From: Bacilli bacterium
Lineage (GTDB): Bacteria; Bacillota_I; Bacilli_A; RF39; UBA660
Direction of reading: 5' to 3'
Length of the DNA: 64,000 nucleotides
NCBI GenBank assembly: GCA_017541325.1
Contig: JAFXZI010000001.1
Span: forward strand, 1 to 64,000
The translations under genes were made by a program, and so were the position numbers. Every line of letters begins with the position of its first letter. Within the stretch, counting starts at the first letter, position 1. This document shows positions 28,048-36,988 of this stretch, piece after piece. The notes under the pieces were generated by a model. The model saw only the letters and a list, made by a program, of their open reading frames with translations, searched no databases and was not told the DNA's origin.

Positions 28048-28658
28048 TTATGTCTACATATATCTTTTAATTTGCAATTGCTACATTCTGGTTTAATTGC
28101 TTTACAATTATATCTTCCAAATAATACTAATTGATGATGCCTTTTACTCCAATCTTCTTTTTTAAACTTTTTCATTAGTTTTTTTTCTACTTCAAGAACA
28201 GTATCATCTTCTTTAGCAAGACCTAGTCTTTTACTTACTCTTTCAACATGAGTATCAACAGCAATCGCTGGAACATTAAATAAATTAGATAATACTACAT
28301 TAGTACTCTTTCTTCCAACTCCTGGAAGAGACTCTAAATATGATCTATCATTTGGAACAATTCCATTATAATCATTAATTAATCTTTTGGCTATTTCTTT
28401 GATATAGACAGCTTTTTTGGTAAAAGTACCAATTGGTCTAATTATATTTTCTATATCTTTTATATCAGCATCTTTTAAAGAATCTAAATCATATTTATCA
28501 AAGAGAACTTTAGTAACTTCATTTACTCTTTTATCTGTTGTTTGAGCAGATAAAACTACCGCTATTAAAAGTTCATAATCTTTACTATAATTTAATTCAC
28601 AAAAAGCATTAGGATATAATTCTTCTAAATATTCTTCTATTCTATTTATTTTCATCAT
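28032..28658 (-). CDS. nth: endonuclease III
   Basis: 208 residues. The helix-hairpin-helix LPGVGRKSTNVVLSN contains the catalytic Lys, VDTHVERVSKRLGL the catalytic Asp, and the C-terminal iron-sulphur loop is C-x6-C-x2-C-x5-C (CKAIKPECSNCKLKDIC). It removes oxidised pyrimidines and cuts the abasic site. It overlaps dnaD, with an ATGATG start inside the dnaD end (28658 or 28655) and only a weak RBS, which suggests translational coupling. The nth-dnaD pairing is typical of Firmicutes. Confidence 0.95.
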   Translation of the reverse strand: MMKINRIEEYLEELYPNAFCELNYSKDYELLIAVVLSAQTTDKRVNEVTKVLFDKYDLDSLKDADIKDIENIIRPIGTFTKKAVYIKEIAKRLINDYNGIVPNDRSYLESLPGVGRKSTNVVLSNLFNVPAIAVDTHVERVSKRLGLAKEDDTVLEVEKKLMKKFKKEDWSKRHHQLVLFGRYNCKAIKPECSNCKLKDICRHKKRID

Positions 28659-29304
28659 CAAGCCAATTATAATCAAATACTTCTATTTGTTTACTTTCTT
28701 CTTTTTTACGAAAATCCATTCTATTTTTTTCAACGTCTTCTTTTGTTTTAATTCCTTTTTTAGACCATTCAAATAAAATCTTATCTATATATCTTAAATT
28801 ACTAACTCCATTTAATACTGCTTCTTCTAAAGCACAACGAATCAACTCTTCTGTGAAGTTATTTTCTATCCATGCTCTAACTATTTCATATTCCATTGGA
28901 CTTAAAGTTCTTCCAAACTCTCTTTCGATATCTGTAAAAATATTAGTATCTTCTTCTTTTTCTTCTACTTCTTCATCCATTAATAATAAACTAACTTTAT
29001 TATAAAAATCTTCTAATGAAATATATTCTTCAGTAATACCTTTATCATTTTTAATATTTTTAAAATCAATTAACTTTTTAGAAGTTAATTCTCCTATAGA
29101 AGTCATAATATCTTTTGCTTGAATACCTAAATCTTTATTAATTTGATTAACATCAAAAGTAATATTATCTCCTTTATTATAGAAATACATTAATATTATA
29201 AAATCTATTTCATTTAACTCTAATTTATCTTTTAGACGATAAATATACATAGGTATTACTAAGACTTTACTTTTTAAAATATCTACTAATATTTTATTTT
29301 TCAT
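28642..29304 (-). CDS. dnaD: primosomal DNA replication protein DnaD
   Basis: 220 residues. An N-terminal winged-helix region (about 15-105) and a C-terminal DnaB_2/DnaD domain (FTDIEREFGRTLSPMEYE through LRYIDKILFEWSKKGI, about 125-190), then a charged tail. It remodels DNA and helps load the replicative helicase. GGTGATATT precedes the ATG. First of the dnaD-nth pair, nine bases downstream of cca. Confidence 0.92.
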   Translation of the reverse strand: MKNKILVDILKSKVLVIPMYIYRLKDKLELNEIDFIILMYFYNKGDNITFDVNQINKDLGIQAKDIMTSIGELTSKKLIDFKNIKNDKGITEEYISLEDFYNKVSLLLMDEEVEEKEEDTNIFTDIEREFGRTLSPMEYEIVRAWIENNFTEELIRCALEEAVLNGVSNLRYIDKILFEWSKKGIKTKEDVEKNRMDFRKKEESKQIEVFDYNWLDDENK

Positions 29305-29312
29305 AATATCAC

Positions 29313-30398
29313 CTACTTGTAATTATCAATAATATAATTAGATATTGCTTGATAATTATTATCTAATTTATCACAAAGAATCTTATTAATCAAATCATCA
29401 TATATATCAGTTATTAAATGAGATGGACCAACATTTAATAATCCAATTATTTGATTAGCAGTTATATTAACATCTTTACGGGTATGAATAGGTAGATTTT
29501 CATAAGCATTAGTTATAACTCCTCTATCCATATTTTTGAGACTACCTGCAATACTACTAACATATGGTCCATATTTATATAAAACTAATTTAGAAGTTAA
29601 ATCTTCTTTCATAGCAGCTTGTATATCGTTTATAAGCTCCTTTTCGTTCTTTGTAAAAGGATAATTACCATTTATACCTATAGTTGACCATATTCCTATT
29701 AAATCACTATTTAAGATGCATTTACTGAAGTCTAGTTCTAATTCTTTATCTAATTCTAATTCAAGTATTAATTTAACTCCTTTAGAAGCATTAGGACTAC
29801 TAAATATTTTATTTAGTTCATCTTTTTTTCTACTATAGGATAATCTTTTTATTTCTCCTTTAGTTCTTTTAATAGCATCTATTACCGCTAGATCCATATC
29901 AAAATCAAGAACTGTATAAAAACGTATTGCTCTTAAGATACGTAAAGGATCCTCCATAAACTTAGTTATAGGATCTCCTATACTTCTAATAATCTTTTTA
30001 TCTATATCATCTTTTACTTCTAATAAATCAACTATATTACCATTTACATCCATACATAAACTATTAATGGTAAAATCTCTTCTTAATAAATCTTGTTTTA
30101 AATCTGTAATATACTCTATTTCAGCAGGTTTACGATTGTTATAATAACTAATTTCTTTTCTAAAAGTCATAATATCAAAAGTATATTTCTTTATATATAA
30201 TCTAACTGCACTATAACCATCTACTGGAAGATTAACATTTACAAATATTTCTTTTATATCTTTAGGAGTAGCATCTGTACAAATGTCTACATCATTAGTA
30301 TCTAGTCCTAAGAGATAATCTCTTACAAAACCTCCAACTATATAAGCTTTAAATCCACTTTTAGTTATCTCTTCGAGTACTTTTAAAGCAATATCCAT
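29313..30398 (-). CDS. cca: CCA-adding tRNA nucleotidyltransferase
   Basis: 361 residues. The nucleotidyltransferase head YIVGGFVRDYLLG, DTNDVDICTDATP carries the metal-binding D-x-D; FTINSLCMD and the ERhxxE-like block (EDPLRILRAIRF) follow. The class II Bacillus layout fits. It adds or repairs the 3' CCA of tRNA. All complete tRNA genes in the window already encode CCA, so here the enzyme may act mostly in repair. It heads the cca-dnaD-nth run. AGGAG lies about ten bases before the ATG. Confidence 0.93.
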   Translation of the reverse strand: MDIALKVLEEITKSGFKAYIVGGFVRDYLLGLDTNDVDICTDATPKDIKEIFVNVNLPVDGYSAVRLYIKKYTFDIMTFRKEISYYNNRKPAEIEYITDLKQDLLRRDFTINSLCMDVNGNIVDLLEVKDDIDKKIIRSIGDPITKFMEDPLRILRAIRFYTVLDFDMDLAVIDAIKRTKGEIKRLSYSRKKDELNKIFSSPNASKGVKLILELELDKELELDFSKCILNSDLIGIWSTIGINGNYPFTKNEKELINDIQAAMKEDLTSKLVLYKYGPYVSSIAGSLKNMDRGVITNAYENLPIHTRKDVNITANQIIGLLNVGPSHLITDIYDDLINKILCDKLDNNYQAISNYIIDNYK

Positions 30399-30429
30399 GA
30401 ATAATCAACTCCTAACATAATTATACCAA

Positions 30430-30462
30430 ATAAAAGGAATACTTAGATTAGTATTCCTCTTT
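30430..30462 (-). terminator. terminator of the HU gene
   Basis: AGGAATACT and AGTATTCCT form the stem; a T run follows on the minus strand. Confidence 0.85.
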
Positions 30463-30483
30463 TTTAACATCTTTTGTCAGTAA

Positions 30484-30759
30484 TTATTTATTAACTGTTT
30501 CTTTTAAAGCAGTTCCAGCTTTAAATGTAACAGCTTTACGAGCAGCGATATGAACAGTAGCTCCAGTTTGTGGGTTACGTCCTTCTCTAGCAGCTCTCTT
30601 AGATACTCCGAATGTTCCGAATCCTGCTACTGGTACTTTATCTCCTTTTTTAAGAGCTCCAGTAATAGCAGCAAATGTAGCATCGATAGCACGAGTAGCA
30701 TCAGCTTTTGTTAATCCTGTAGTTTTAGCTACAGCTTCAACTAATTCAACTTTTTTCAT
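30484..30759 (-). CDS. hup: HU-family DNA-binding protein
   Basis: 91 residues starting MKKVELVEAVAKTTGLTKAD. The beta-arm signature GFGTFGVSKRAAREGRNPQT and the Ala/Lys-rich C-terminus are those of HU, the nucleoid protein that bends DNA as a dimer. The start is ATG 30759 with GGAGG seven bases upstream; the longer frame to 30813 is non-coding leader. Codon use is richer in GC than its neighbours, as expected for a highly expressed gene. Confidence 0.97.
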   Translation of the reverse strand: MKKVELVEAVAKTTGLTKADATRAIDATFAAITGALKKGDKVPVAGFGTFGVSKRAAREGRNPQTGATVHIAARKAVTFKAGTALKETVNK

Positions 30760-30841
30760 AAATTTTACCTCCAATTTGTTAAGCACAGTATGCTTACATC
30801 TTAAAATTACCATATTTTATATAGTTTTGCAATAATTTTCC

Positions 30842-31858
30842 TTATTTTTTACGCTTTTTAGGTAGTTCTATCTTAGTATTATCTTTCATATTAATAAGAT
30901 TATGTTCTAACCTTAAAATATATAGGTATACTTCCTTCTTTTTTTCTATATAAAACCATGATTCTTTACCAGGATTTTTATCATAAAAGACAATATCTTC
31001 TTCATCTAAATGTTCTAATATATTCTTAAATAATTCTACTTCTATTATTTCCTTTTTCTTAAATGATGGAACTTTTTTTCTTTCTACTATAAAACTTCCA
31101 TATTTCTTCTTTATAGCTTTTAATCTTCTCTTATATTCATCATAATTAGATAAGTTAAATAAAGACGCATAAGATAAAATAGTAAGAGGTATTACAGAAA
31201 AGAAACAAACAAATGATAACATAAACAAGTAAGAATTAAATTTAGTTCTTTCTTTATGAATAATACCTACTTTTTTACCTTTAGTTTCCTTGTCCTCTTT
31301 ATTTTTCTCTATTTCAGATAAAGGAACTGTTATTTTATTAGTTGATTCTACATCTATATATTCAGGTTCTAATTTATCTAAAGTAATATAATTATCTGTT
31401 TCAAGATTAAAATCTATATAAATTCTATTTTTAATACCATCTATAATACCAAATGTTTCATATAAAAATACATCAAGAGGTAATTCTACTACTGTATCAA
31501 TTTTTATCATATCTTGATCAATTGTTTCTGATTCTCTCGATTCAGTAACTTTTATTTTTCTATTAATAACAGTTTTACCATCTTCTACAAGTCTTAGATT
31601 AGCTGTTACACGATATTTATAAATTGAATCAACAACTTTATCTGTCTTTAAATAATAATAATGTCTTAAAACAGGTTTATAATCTTTATTACCTATATAT
31701 TTTAAAGTTGATTCAGCTTTATAAGAAATTGGTTTTTCTTCTATAATTACATCTCTTGGAAAGCAATCTAATATAACCCATATCAAAATAATCATTACTA
31801 TTGTAGATAAAGTTGCAAGTGTTATTCTAAAACCTTTTCTTAATAATATATTATTCAT
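30842..31858 (-). CDS. DUF5305-type membrane protein of the SipW/TasA-like module
   Basis: 338 residues. An N-terminal membrane helix (about 12-33), an extracellular beta-rich domain (about 40-195), a second helix (about 212-235), then a basic cytosolic C-terminal domain. The layout and the neighbouring signal peptidase match DUF5305 proteins, known from archaea and Firmicutes next to SipW-type peptidases; the call is from memory of the family. No enzymatic motif seen. Nine bases downstream of the signal peptidase gene, same operon. Confidence 0.6.
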   Translation of the reverse strand: MNNILLRKGFRITLATLSTIVMIILIWVILDCFPRDVIIEEKPISYKAESTLKYIGNKDYKPVLRHYYYLKTDKVVDSIYKYRVTANLRLVEDGKTVINRKIKVTESRESETIDQDMIKIDTVVELPLDVFLYETFGIIDGIKNRIYIDFNLETDNYITLDKLEPEYIDVESTNKITVPLSEIEKNKEDKETKGKKVGIIHKERTKFNSYLFMLSFVCFFSVIPLTILSYASLFNLSNYDEYKRRLKAIKKKYGSFIVERKKVPSFKKKEIIEVELFKNILEHLDEEDIVFYDKNPGKESWFYIEKKKEVYLYILRLEHNLINMKDNTKIELPKKRKK

Positions 31859-31866
31859 ATTTCCTC

Positions 31867-32991
31867 CTATTTAAATAAATCAGATATAATTATAGAAGGC
31901 CATCCTAAATATTTAACTTTACCCCTAATTATTCCTTCTATATTCTCTTCTTTTACATCCCACTCATCTACTGTGTTATTATTATCACCTTTTGTTTTTA
32001 TTATATATTTATTATTAATATAATCAATTGATACTATTCTATGAACTATATATACATTATTATTTTTATAATAAATAATATCTCCTTTTTTTAATTTATC
32101 ACAGGATTTAATCTTTTCAACTATAACAATATCTCCTTTATCAAAACTGTTTTTCATACTAGGAGATAGTATAGTAACAGGTTTATATTTAAATACTCCT
32201 ATAACAAAAAGAATAAGTATAAAAACAAATATAAATAATAATATCATCGATCCATTTTTATCCTTCTTTATATCTCTTTTAGTTATTACTCTATTTTCTA
32301 ACATTATTTTATTAGATATAGATAAATATATAAAGTATGAAATAACTAAATATAATAAACATAATAATAAAGCATGTATATTTGTAATAATTGGTGAAAA
32401 TATTATAATCGCTTCTAATATTCCACGATAAATATAACTAGATAAATAACCAACATTATATGCTAGATAAGATAATGTTATATTCATAATTATTACAGGT
32501 ATAAATGACCTTAAAATATAATTAAATAAATCTAGATGACTAGCATTAATAAAGAAAAATAAATCTATATTAATTATAATGAAGAAAATTGTAATAAATA
32601 TTACATTAAATTTAGATCTATTATAATTTAATAATCTATATCTTGAGTATTCTTGTAAAAATACAATTGAATATAAAGATAAGAAATTAGTAATAATACC
32701 TTTTATACTTGTAGAATATCCATTATGTGAAAAACCAAAGATTAAACCTAATAAATAATATATGAGTACATAACCAAGCATTATTATAATTACATCCTGA
32801 TTCTTACTATACTTACTTCTATTCCTATTTTTAATACCAGATGTAATTATAGTAATTAATACAGTTAAAAGAAGTACAATAATTGGATTGATTATATAAA
32901 TATAATCATTAGATATATTACTCTCTGGAAATATAATATTAATAATCATATAGATAAATAATATAATGTATACAGGTATTATCTTTTTCAT
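31867..32991 (-). CDS. SipW/archaeal-type signal peptidase I with a large polytopic N-terminal region
   Basis: 374 residues. Residues 1-225 hold about six or seven hydrophobic helices; another helix (about 250-270) leads into the S26B peptidase domain (276-374). SPSM gives catalytic Ser278, and VHR gives His317 in place of the usual Lys. The GDNNNTVDEWD box supplies the Asp. This Ser-His-Asp form is typical of SipW, archaeal and ER signal peptidases. The added membrane region is unusual next to the short SipW of Bacillus. It probably processes the TasA-like protein encoded just upstream. Confidence 0.82.
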   Translation of the reverse strand: MKKIIPVYIILFIYMIINIIFPESNISNDYIYIINPIIVLLLTVLITIITSGIKNRNRSKYSKNQDVIIIMLGYVLIYYLLGLIFGFSHNGYSTSIKGIITNFLSLYSIVFLQEYSRYRLLNYNRSKFNVIFITIFFIIINIDLFFFINASHLDLFNYILRSFIPVIIMNITLSYLAYNVGYLSSYIYRGILEAIIIFSPIITNIHALLLCLLYLVISYFIYLSISNKIMLENRVITKRDIKKDKNGSMILLFIFVFILILFVIGVFKYKPVTILSPSMKNSFDKGDIVIVEKIKSCDKLKKGDIIYYKNNNVYIVHRIVSIDYINNKYIIKTKGDNNNTVDEWDVKEENIEGIIRGKVKYLGWPSIIISDLFK

Positions 32992-33027
32992 ATACTCATC
33001 CTCTATTTTAAATTATATCATAACAAA

Positions 33028-33056
33028 TAAAAAAAGTACCATAAGGTACTTTATTT
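33028..33056 (-). terminator. terminator of the TasA-like gene
   Basis: AAAGTACC, loop ATAA, GGTACTTT, then T run on the minus strand. It lies between the substrate gene and the peptidase gene, so it may let the substrate be made in excess. Confidence 0.8.
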
Positions 33057-33586
33057 TATTTCTTTTGTTGATAATTTAATGTTCCTGTTAATGTAACTGT
33101 TTTAATATCTGTTGTATCAGGAATTTGTGACGTCTCTGATGAACTAGCATAAGTAATTGTAACTGTAAATGTTATTGATTGACCAGATTCTAGTACATCA
33201 TCAGCTTTAATTCCTTCATATTCGTAAATTACATTAGGATTATCAGTTCCATCATTAGCAGTTACTGCAGTTGTAATTGAACTTAAAACAGCATCTAATG
33301 AACCTTTATTTTCTACTGTAATTTTATATGTAACACTATCACCTACAGTATAAAATACTGGCGAAATAGTTGCTACTGTTCCTGTATTATTAACTGATCC
33401 AGCTTCTGCTGTTCCAGAACTAGCTAATTCTTCTATACTAGTAATTTTAACATCCCATGAATCGCTAATAGTAGCTGTACCATTGATATTAAGTTGTTGA
33501 GAAAGTAATGCATAAGCAGTTGACATAAAAACAAGAGCGACTACCATAACAATAATTAATATATCTTTTTTCTTTCTTGTATCCAT
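33056..33586 (-). CDS. TasA/camelysin-like secreted protein with SipW-cognate signal peptide
   Basis: 176 residues. RKKKDILIIVMVVALVFMS is followed by TAYALLSQQLNINGTA, the pattern of a SipW-type signal peptide in which the mature protein begins with a short helix and an N-G-T-A strand. The rest is a Ser/Thr-rich beta sandwich (SVTYKITVENKGSLDAVLSS). TasA and CalY proteins assemble into extracellular matrix fibres. The start is ATG 33586 behind AGGAGG; the longer frame runs into the promoter. A strong promoter lies just upstream. Confidence 0.78.
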   Translation of the reverse strand: MDTRKKKDILIIVMVVALVFMSTAYALLSQQLNINGTATISDSWDVKITSIEELASSGTAEAGSVNNTGTVATISPVFYTVGDSVTYKITVENKGSLDAVLSSITTAVTANDGTDNPNVIYEYEGIKADDVLESGQSITFTVTITYASSSETSQIPDTTDIKTVTLTGTLNYQQKK

Positions 33587-33605
33587 CTCATATCCTCCTA
33601 TAATA

Positions 33606-33634
33606 AATATAATATAATGAATTTTTTTTGTCAA
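33606..33634 (-). promoter_or_regulatory. promoter of the TasA-like/SipW/DUF5305 operon
   Basis: Minus strand TTGACA (33634-33629), 17 bases including an A7 run, TATATT (33611-33606). A near-consensus sigma-A promoter 20 bases before the RBS. Confidence 0.78.
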
Positions 33635-33705
33635 ACAAATCAACTGTTTTTTATTTACTTTTATTCAAATAATTTCTACAATTATATTAGATGATAGGAG
33701 TCAAT

Positions 33706-34455
33706 ATGAAAAAGAAAGAAAAGGATAAAAAATCTAATAGTTTAGAATTAATTATATTTATTATATGTGTTGTTTTAATCGCAGGATTTTTCTTAATTAT
33801 GATTGGAATAAAAGGTAGGTTAGGAGAAAAAAATAAAGAGACAAATTCTAAAGAAAAAGAAGAAATTGAACATGTTGATTTATCTTTTGCTCAAGATATT
33901 CTAGATAGAATTGAATATCCAATAATACTTCATCCAGGAAATGATAGTTTTGATGCGATGGCATATTACTATTCAAACAATAAGATCCTTGCTAAAAATA
34001 TGACAATGGAATCTAAAGTATTAATATCAGTATTAAATACTGAGGGAGATTGTAGCGGAGATAAATGTTATATAAAAGAAGATGAAGTAATAAAAAAATA
34101 TAACGAATTATTTGGCAGTGAAGTTGCATATAATTTTCCCAAAAGTAAATATATGACTTTAGAAGATGGATATATAGTATTAAATAAAGATTGGAAGTCA
34201 TCATCAAATGGATTTGTATTTACTAAAATAACTGATGCTACGATGACAGATAAAGAATTAAAAATATATGTAAAAGTTGCTTTCCAATATGATACTACTT
34301 TATTCTATGATTATAATTTAACTAATATTATTGAAGAATTATCTACATGTACTTCAAATGATGACTTAGATTATTATGATAATTTATATCAATATGTATA
34401 TACTTTTAAAATAGAAGATGGAAATTATACTTTCTATAGTGTAAACAAAAAATAA
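33706..34455 (+). CDS. membrane-anchored extracytoplasmic protein, paralogue of the one at 59077-59808
   Basis: 249 residues. A Lys-rich start, one membrane helix (about 14-37), a charged linker, then an outer domain of unknown fold. Shared features with the second copy in this window are KYNELFG against RYDELFG, a central pair of close Cys (CSGDKCY here), and the C-terminal GNYTFYSVNKK against NNYIFVNKK. Function unknown; resembles Firmicutes proteins with a fold for ligand binding at the wall, but no family is claimed. The start is ATG 33706 behind AGGAG. Confidence 0.6.
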   Translation: MKKKEKDKKSNSLELIIFIICVVLIAGFFLIMIGIKGRLGEKNKETNSKEKEEIEHVDLSFAQDILDRIEYPIILHPGNDSFDAMAYYYSNNKILAKNMTMESKVLISVLNTEGDCSGDKCYIKEDEVIKKYNELFGSEVAYNFPKSKYMTLEDGYIVLNKDWKSSSNGFVFTKITDATMTDKELKIYVKVAFQYDTTLFYDYNLTNIIEELSTCTSNDDLDYYDNLYQYVYTFKIEDGNYTFYSVNKK

Positions 34456-34482
34456 TCCACAAAAACTGTGGATTATTTTTTA
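34449..34482. terminator. bidirectional terminator
   Basis: AATAATCCACA, loop, TGTGGATTATT followed by T6, between convergent genes. Confidence 0.9.
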
Positions 34483-34928
34483 TTACTTTCATATATTAAA
34501 GCTTCATATAATATATCGACAATATAATTACTATCTAAAATATTATATTTATTTTTTATTTCATCTATTACTTCATCACTATATGATAAATCTAAGTACT
34601 TAAGAACTGGTACTTTTTTATTATTAAATTTTTCTAAATAATTAAGAGTATATATATTATCTAAATATAAAATAGTTTTCTTACCAATAAATTTTTTAAA
34701 ATCTTTAACTATTTCATCTGTACTATCTTTATAAATAAAACTATCTTTATCATATTTAATTAAATCTAATACAAATGGATTATCGATATTATTGTTACGA
34801 TAATCAAATCTATCTATTAATTCTAACCCTCTTAATCTTAATGCAGATAGTTGAGCAATATCTCCATTTTTAACAGCAGTAGGTATAACTTCAACAATTA
34901 TATATTCTTTTTTTAATAAATCGTTCAT
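34473..34928 (-). CDS. protein resembling a degenerate DnaQ-type exonuclease fold, 151 residues
   Basis: The layout resembles a DEDD exonuclease: a first strand IIVEVIPTAVKNGDIAQLSAL like the DnaQ start (where D-x-E-T would be catalytic), then KKTILYLDNIYTLNYLEKF like the GHNxxFD motif, and LKYLDLSY. The catalytic acidic pair of motif I is replaced by V-E-V-I-P, so activity is doubtful. This comparison is by eye and weak. The start overlaps the stop of the upstream membrane protein gene as TAATG, so the two are coupled. Confidence 0.4.
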   Translation of the reverse strand: MNDLLKKEYIIVEVIPTAVKNGDIAQLSALRLRGLELIDRFDYRNNNIDNPFVLDLIKYDKDSFIYKDSTDEIVKDFKKFIGKKTILYLDNIYTLNYLEKFNNKKVPVLKYLDLSYSDEVIDEIKNKYNILDSNYIVDILYEALIYESNKK

Positions 34929-35446
34929 TAATACTCACTTATATCTAATTTGATATTACTACCAACATCATTTATTTCTACTACTGCAATCCATGATTTA
35001 GTTATATCTGTATCATAAATTCTTTTATCTATTTTAATTATTACTTTATCATTATCTTTATAAACATCAGTAATTCTATTTGATACAACATTTCCTTTAT
35101 TTTCTAAACAAAGTACAACTAAAGTATTTTCTAAATAGAATTCTTCATTACTAAATAAATCTAATTTTTTATTTAACCATTCATTTTTTTGTTTATTAAC
35201 TTTTTCTTCTTTAAATGTTTTTAACTCTTCCATATTTCTAATAACAGTTAATTCATCTAAATCATCTATTTTCTTCTTTGGTTTAATACTATTAATACCA
35301 TAATTAATATGTTCAATATGAGATTCTAGTTTTTCTACTCTATCATTAATTGCAGCTTTAACTTCAAGCATTACTTTTCCAAGCATAATAGCGCAGCAAA
35401 TTATGCAAAATAATGATAAAACTTCTTTTGATAATCTATTCCTCAT
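34928..35446 (-). CDS. single-pass membrane protein with coiled-coil region, 172 residues
   Basis: One hydrophobic segment with Cys residues (LFCIICCAIMLGKVML, about 10-26), a helical stretch likely to coil (about 30-60), a Lys/Glu-rich linker and a small beta domain (NTLVVLCLENKGNVVSNRIT). No family recognised. The start at ATG 35446 (MRNRLSKE) is ten bases after GGAG; a TTG at 35461 is possible. Coupled by TAATG to the exonuclease-like gene. Confidence 0.55.
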   Translation of the reverse strand: MRNRLSKEVLSLFCIICCAIMLGKVMLEVKAAINDRVEKLESHIEHINYGINSIKPKKKIDDLDELTVIRNMEELKTFKEEKVNKQKNEWLNKKLDLFSNEEFYLENTLVVLCLENKGNVVSNRITDVYKDNDKVIIKIDKRIYDTDITKSWIAVVEINDVGSNIKLDISEY

Positions 35447-35517
35447 AGTGCTCAACTCCAAATATTATTATAAATCATAAATATTATATTAACAATAATA
35501 TTATTTTTATTAATATA

Positions 35518-35546
35518 TAAAAAGAATGATTATTAAGAATCATTCC
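35518..35546 (-). terminator. terminator of the 146-residue protein gene
   Basis: Minus strand GAATGATT, loop, AATCATTC, then five T. Confidence 0.8.
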
Positions 35547-35973
35547 TATTTAATAATTTTTGTATTGATTTTGTAGCTAAATCATCATATGATTTTGGCT
35601 CTATTGTACTATCTATAAAATCAGTAAAACCAGTAGGCATTAAACCATACTTAGATAATACTGAATCAATATCAAATATTCTTTGTTCAAGTACATATTC
35701 TTCATCTAGTCCACGACCAAATATTTCATAAAACTTATCTTCTGTTTTTACTCTTAAATCATATAAATCAATTAATTGATCATATCGATCTTTTTCAATA
35801 AAACCTCTTTTATATAATCTTTCAATTTTACATACCATCATCAAGTCTGTTAATGTATAGTCTGGATAATCTGCTCTTAACGCACGAAGAACATAATCAT
35901 AATCATCAAATTTACAACCAAGTTGTGTAGAATCTAATGATCTTATAGATACAAATATATTTGCTTTTTCCAT
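35533..35973 (-). CDS. hypothetical protein, 146 residues, last of a three-gene group
   Basis: Cytosolic, helical, no family recognised. Motif-like pieces are LRALRADYPDYTLTDLMM and an acidic RGLDEEYVLEQRIFDID. The phrase ALRADYPDYTLTD parallels the DIFPNYSEMDLEEKW and LLHPDYFELSFDEKW blocks of the two genes upstream, so it may be a more distant member of the same family. Six bases after the 155-residue gene. Confidence 0.5.
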   Translation of the reverse strand: MEKANIFVSIRSLDSTQLGCKFDDYDYVLRALRADYPDYTLTDLMMVCKIERLYKRGFIEKDRYDQLIDLYDLRVKTEDKFYEIFGRGLDEEYVLEQRIFDIDSVLSKYGLMPTGFTDFIDSTIEPKSYDDLATKSIQKLLNRNDS

Positions 35974-35979
35974 AACCCT

Positions 35980-36447
35980 CTACTCCTTTATTTCTTTTTG
36001 TCTATTTTCTAATTTAATATCTGCAATCGCAGATGCAACAGCATATCCTGGATCAAAAGGAAGATACTTAGCTTCTGTTAAGTCTCTTGCATCTATAAAA
36101 CGACGATTAATATCATCTAAATGTTGATAAATAAAATAATGTGTTTCATAATTTATTTCATCGTTTGTATTTCCTAATAAACCATTGTAATGTCCAGCTA
36201 AAGTTACTCTAAATGCTTGTTGTGCTCTTTCCGAAGCATTTAATCCTGGTAACTCTCTTTTAAGTTTATTAGTATATACATTCATATAACCTAAATATGT
36301 AGCAATTACATCTTTAGCATCTTCTGCATACCATTTCTCTTCTAAATCCATTTCAGAATAATTAGGAAATATATCTCTAAAATAAGACAGCACTTGTTCT
36401 CTGTCAAACGGATTATCTAATTGATCAAAACTTTTAAACTCAACCAT
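35980..36447 (-). CDS. hypothetical protein, 155 residues, paralogue of the next gene upstream
   Basis: No known family recognised. It aligns by eye with the 154-residue protein upstream: REQVLSYFRDIFPNYSEMDL EEKWY against RERVQEYFDLLHPDYFELSF DEKWY, then LDDINRRFID against LDTVNKKYLD and LPFD/IPFD with a C-terminal D-x-x-x-x-N-R. Predominantly helical and cytosolic. GGGG precedes the ATG. Twenty bases after its paralogue, so a tandem duplication in one operon. Confidence 0.55.
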   Translation of the reverse strand: MVEFKSFDQLDNPFDREQVLSYFRDIFPNYSEMDLEEKWYAEDAKDVIATYLGYMNVYTNKLKRELPGLNASERAQQAFRVTLAGHYNGLLGNTNDEINYETHYFIYQHLDDINRRFIDARDLTEAKYLPFDPGYAVASAIADIKLENRQKEIKE

Positions 36448-36466
36448 ATATGTACCCCTATAATTA

Positions 36467-36931
36467 TTAATTATTGTCTTCTTTTTTCATTGATCTATTA
36501 TCCGCTTTTATTTCACCAACAATAGATGTTAATTCTTCACTAGAATCAAATGGTATAGAATTATAATTACAATAGAACCATCTATCTAAATATTTTTTAT
36601 TAACAGTATCTAAATTCTCTAATATAAAATCCCAAGATATATCTTCATTTTCTTCAACCATACTATAATAATGATCAGTTAGTAGTCCTCTATATGCTAC
36701 TCTTACTATTCTTGCTTCATCTGATATATCACCAGAAGATATAATTCTTTCAACTTGATAGTCCATTTCAGCTAGATGTTCATCTATAAAAAGTTTATCC
36801 CATTCTGTATACCATTTTTCATCAAAGGATAATTCAAAATAATCAGGATGTAATAAATCAAAATATTCTTGTACTCTTTCACGTTCATCGCCATATAAAA
36901 ATATTTCAGTTCTTTCATCTAAATCAGCCAT
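36467..36931 (-). CDS. hypothetical protein, 154 residues, first of the tandem paralogues
   Basis: Helical, acidic, cytosolic. It carries ERVQEYFDLLHPDYFELSFDEKWY and a C-terminal IPFDSSEELTSIV block shared with the next gene downstream. The start is ATG 36931 with GGTGAT five bases upstream; the longer frame to 36940 begins inside that RBS. No function can be assigned. Confidence 0.55.
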   Translation of the reverse strand: MADLDERTEIFLYGDERERVQEYFDLLHPDYFELSFDEKWYTEWDKLFIDEHLAEMDYQVERIISSGDISDEARIVRVAYRGLLTDHYYSMVEENEDISWDFILENLDTVNKKYLDRWFYCNYNSIPFDSSEELTSIVGEIKADNRSMKKEDNN

Positions 36932-36988
36932 TTCAATCACCGATTTCTATAATAACACAAAACCTTTAAAAGTAAAGGAAAAATATAG

